The notes under the pieces are model-generated. The model was not told the DNA's origin and did no database searches. It saw nothing but the letters and a program-made list of their open reading frames with translations. 64,000 bases of DNA, taken from NCBI GenBank assembly GCA_030524745.1, contig JAUNGC010000003.1:62001-126000 (forward strand), given 5' to 3'. The stretch comes from Eubacteriales bacterium (GTDB taxonomy: Bacteria; Bacillota; Clostridia; Lachnospirales; Lachnospiraceae). Numbering within the stretch: the stretch's first letter is position 1; each line of letters starts with the position of its first letter. Shown here one piece after another: positions 62,652 through 64,000 of the stretch. Position numbers and translations under genes: made by a program.

Positions 62652-64000
62652 TCATTTTCTTTCCCGGAAGTATAACAGGATACTTGTCGTAATAAATATC
62701 ATGAGCGCTGCCAGTAAGAGAAGCAACGGCATAAAGTGTATCAGCATTTTTCTGCGGCTGATGGAATGATCCCAGCCAGAGTATAGATAAATATCCTGCG
62801 TGACCGGTTCGGACAGATTTTTTACCAAAACCGTACATTCCGGATCCATATACCAGCCGGTGAAACTCTCGTCATCTCTTTCAAGCATCTCAGTATCCGC
62901 ATAACTTCCTTCCCGGTAATAATGAACCGCATACTCTTCCTCACCGTCCATCAAATGTATTTCATACCACGGCGTCTCTTCCTCTGTCGGAATTCCCAGC
63001 CATTCCTGATTCAGCCAGTCCAGGCGGTCCGAAATAAAATTTTTCAGATTATCCAGCTTGCGTCCAAATCTCTCCTGCGCTTTTCCCCATCGTACCGCAT
63101 CCATTTTCATGGAAAGCGCGATCTGCTCCGCCTGCTCATCCAGTGCGCTTTCCGCCTGTTTTCTCAGATACGGTTCAAAAAACTCCCGATATTGCGTCTT
63201 GACATCATCCAGAAATTCTTCTTCCTGATATAAAGCCTTATACCATTTGGTTTCATTGGCATGGTAAAATCCCCGCGGGCGCTGAAGCCCCGAAAACCAT
63301 GGTAACTGGTTGCCAAAGGCAAATTCATAATCCCATGGCGGGCCAAAGTAAAGTTTTCCTTCCCGGAAAAAGCAGTAATTACTTCCGTTCCAGCCATCGG
63401 GACACATGGCAAGTTCATCTAAAACCACCTTCTTTACCAGACTGTCCTCGTCCGCCAGATCTCTCCAGGAAAGTTCCATTTGCCCGTCCGTTTGCCCGTC
63501 CGTTTCACCGCCCAGAATCGCATTTTCCACACTTTGAACGAAATCTGCAATCTCCTTGTATTTTTCCTCCGACGCGCCTTCGTTCGCATTTTCCGGATAT
63601 CTGATGGCAATCGCCTCTCCCGCTTCGGTGTAAAAACCGGGCTTCCCTTCTTCTGCCCAATAACCGTCAAATTCTATCATCCAGCCGCCATTCAGGTCCT
63701 TTTCCTGCGGCCCTATCTTTTGAGACAGCAAATAGTTTCCTGCGTATTCCCCGTTCAGGTACAGATCGATCCATGTGCTGTTTGGCACATCCTCTATTCC
63801 GGCTTCCCGCATCATTTCAGACACCATGCGGTTAATCAAATGGGTCTCTTCCGAAGCGGACGCCATCAGCACCCACTGGGAATCTTCGGCCAGCGAAAGC
63901 AGTTCCACCGGCTGATTAAAATTCAGAGAGTAGGACTTTTTATCCAACAGCCAGGTATAATTTCCCCGTCCTTTTATCTCTTCAAAGCTTCCGGAATAAT
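62652..64000 (-). CDS. CotH-family spore-coat protein kinase homologue (5' end outside window)
   Basis: At least 449 residues; the frame stays open to the window edge, where KGRGNYTW, a CotH hallmark, precedes the first in-window start-like codon (TTG, 63947). Further CotH features are WIDLYLNGEYAGNYLLSQKI and GPPWDYEFAFGN with the metal-binding Asp. CotH proteins are atypical kinases that phosphorylate coat or surface proteins. After the kinase-like domain come a short extracellular repeat region (ETPWYEIHLMDGEEEYAV) and a C-terminal membrane helix (MLIHFMPLLLLLAALMIFIT), so the protein is membrane anchored. Confidence 0.82.
   Translation of the reverse strand, partial: YSGSFEEIKGRGNYTWLLDKKSYSLNFNQPVELLSLAEDSQWVLMASASEETHLINRMVSEMMREAGIEDVPNSTWIDLYLNGEYAGNYLLSQKIGPQEKDLNGGWMIEFDGYWAEEGKPGFYTEAGEAIAIRYPENANEGASEEKYKEIADFVQSVENAILGGETDGQTDGQMELSWRDLADEDSLVKKVVLDELAMCPDGWNGSNYCFFREGKLYFGPPWDYEFAFGNQLPWFSGLQRPRGFYHANETKWYKALYQEEEFLDDVKTQYREFFEPYLRKQAESALDEQAEQIALSMKMDAVRWGKAQERFGRKLDNLKNFISDRLDWLNQEWLGIPTEEETPWYEIHLMDGEEEYAVHYYREGSYADTEMLERDDESFTGWYMDPECTVLVKNLSEPVTQDIYLYSGWDHSISRRKMLIHFMPLLLLLAALMIFITTSILLYFRERK

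Overview
The window looks like a chromosomal segment of a spore-forming member of the Clostridia, most likely Lachnospiraceae. The evidence is a roughly 50% GC Firmicutes gene set, strong GGAGG-type ribosome binding sites, sigma-A promoters with 17-bp spacing, sporulation genes (sigK, gpr, spoIIP, a CotH homologue), CodY, a Trp T-box and a ZTP riboswitch. Family assignments rest on motifs read by eye; no database search was run. Most genes are on the minus strand, so operons read from high to low coordinates.

Layout. 1-2.3 kb: the end of a probable TetR regulator, then a PP2C phosphatase and Ser/Thr kinase pair. 2.5-5.7 kb: an ABC importer operon (probably tryptophan, trpXYZ-like) behind a T-box leader with a UGG specifier. 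5.8-11.7 kb: a DUF1905/C39-peptidase fusion, then the conserved pyrH-frr-uppS-cdsA-dxr-rseP block. 11.8-18 kb: accessory genes (two HAD phosphatases, a GH3 glycosidase, a MATE exporter, an AraC regulator). 18.1-22.1 kb: a visibly AT-rich island (SnoaL-like protein, lipoprotein, LytTR response regulator and AgrC-type kinase) bounded by two identical 58-bp repeats. 22.1-30 kb: tsf, rpsB, codY, topA, dprA and yifB. The usual tsf-pyrH junction is therefore split by about 10 kb of accessory DNA.

30-39.2 kb: sigK, dus, hemW-lepA, an iron-sulfur flavoprotein with an unusual promoter, spoIIP, gpr and rpsT. Between gpr and spoIIP lies a 343-bp near-perfect palindrome. 39.2-48.3 kb: DUF1284 gene, bioY with a BirA operator, uraA, a TetR/zinc-knuckle pair, an acidic membrane protein, a MocR regulator, glnS and a DUF975 protein. 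48.3-52 kb: purine genes. guaB is followed by a ZTP riboswitch, an archaeal-type IMP cyclohydrolase (purO) and a stand-alone AICAR transformylase, so the two PurH activities are on separate proteins. 52-64 kb: small membrane proteins, dapF, nadE, hslO, a methyltransferase, an acyltransferase, a COG2426 protein, hisC, a VanY-type carboxypeptidase whose leader is a nested palindromic repeat, and a CotH homologue cut by the window end.

The most notable non-genic structure is the gpr/spoIIP palindrome, followed by the 58-bp repeat pair, the repeat forming the vanY-like leader, and three loci where the -35 box of the next promoter lies in the terminator hairpin of the preceding gene. No IS element, phage gene, tRNA, rRNA or CRISPR array was recognised.
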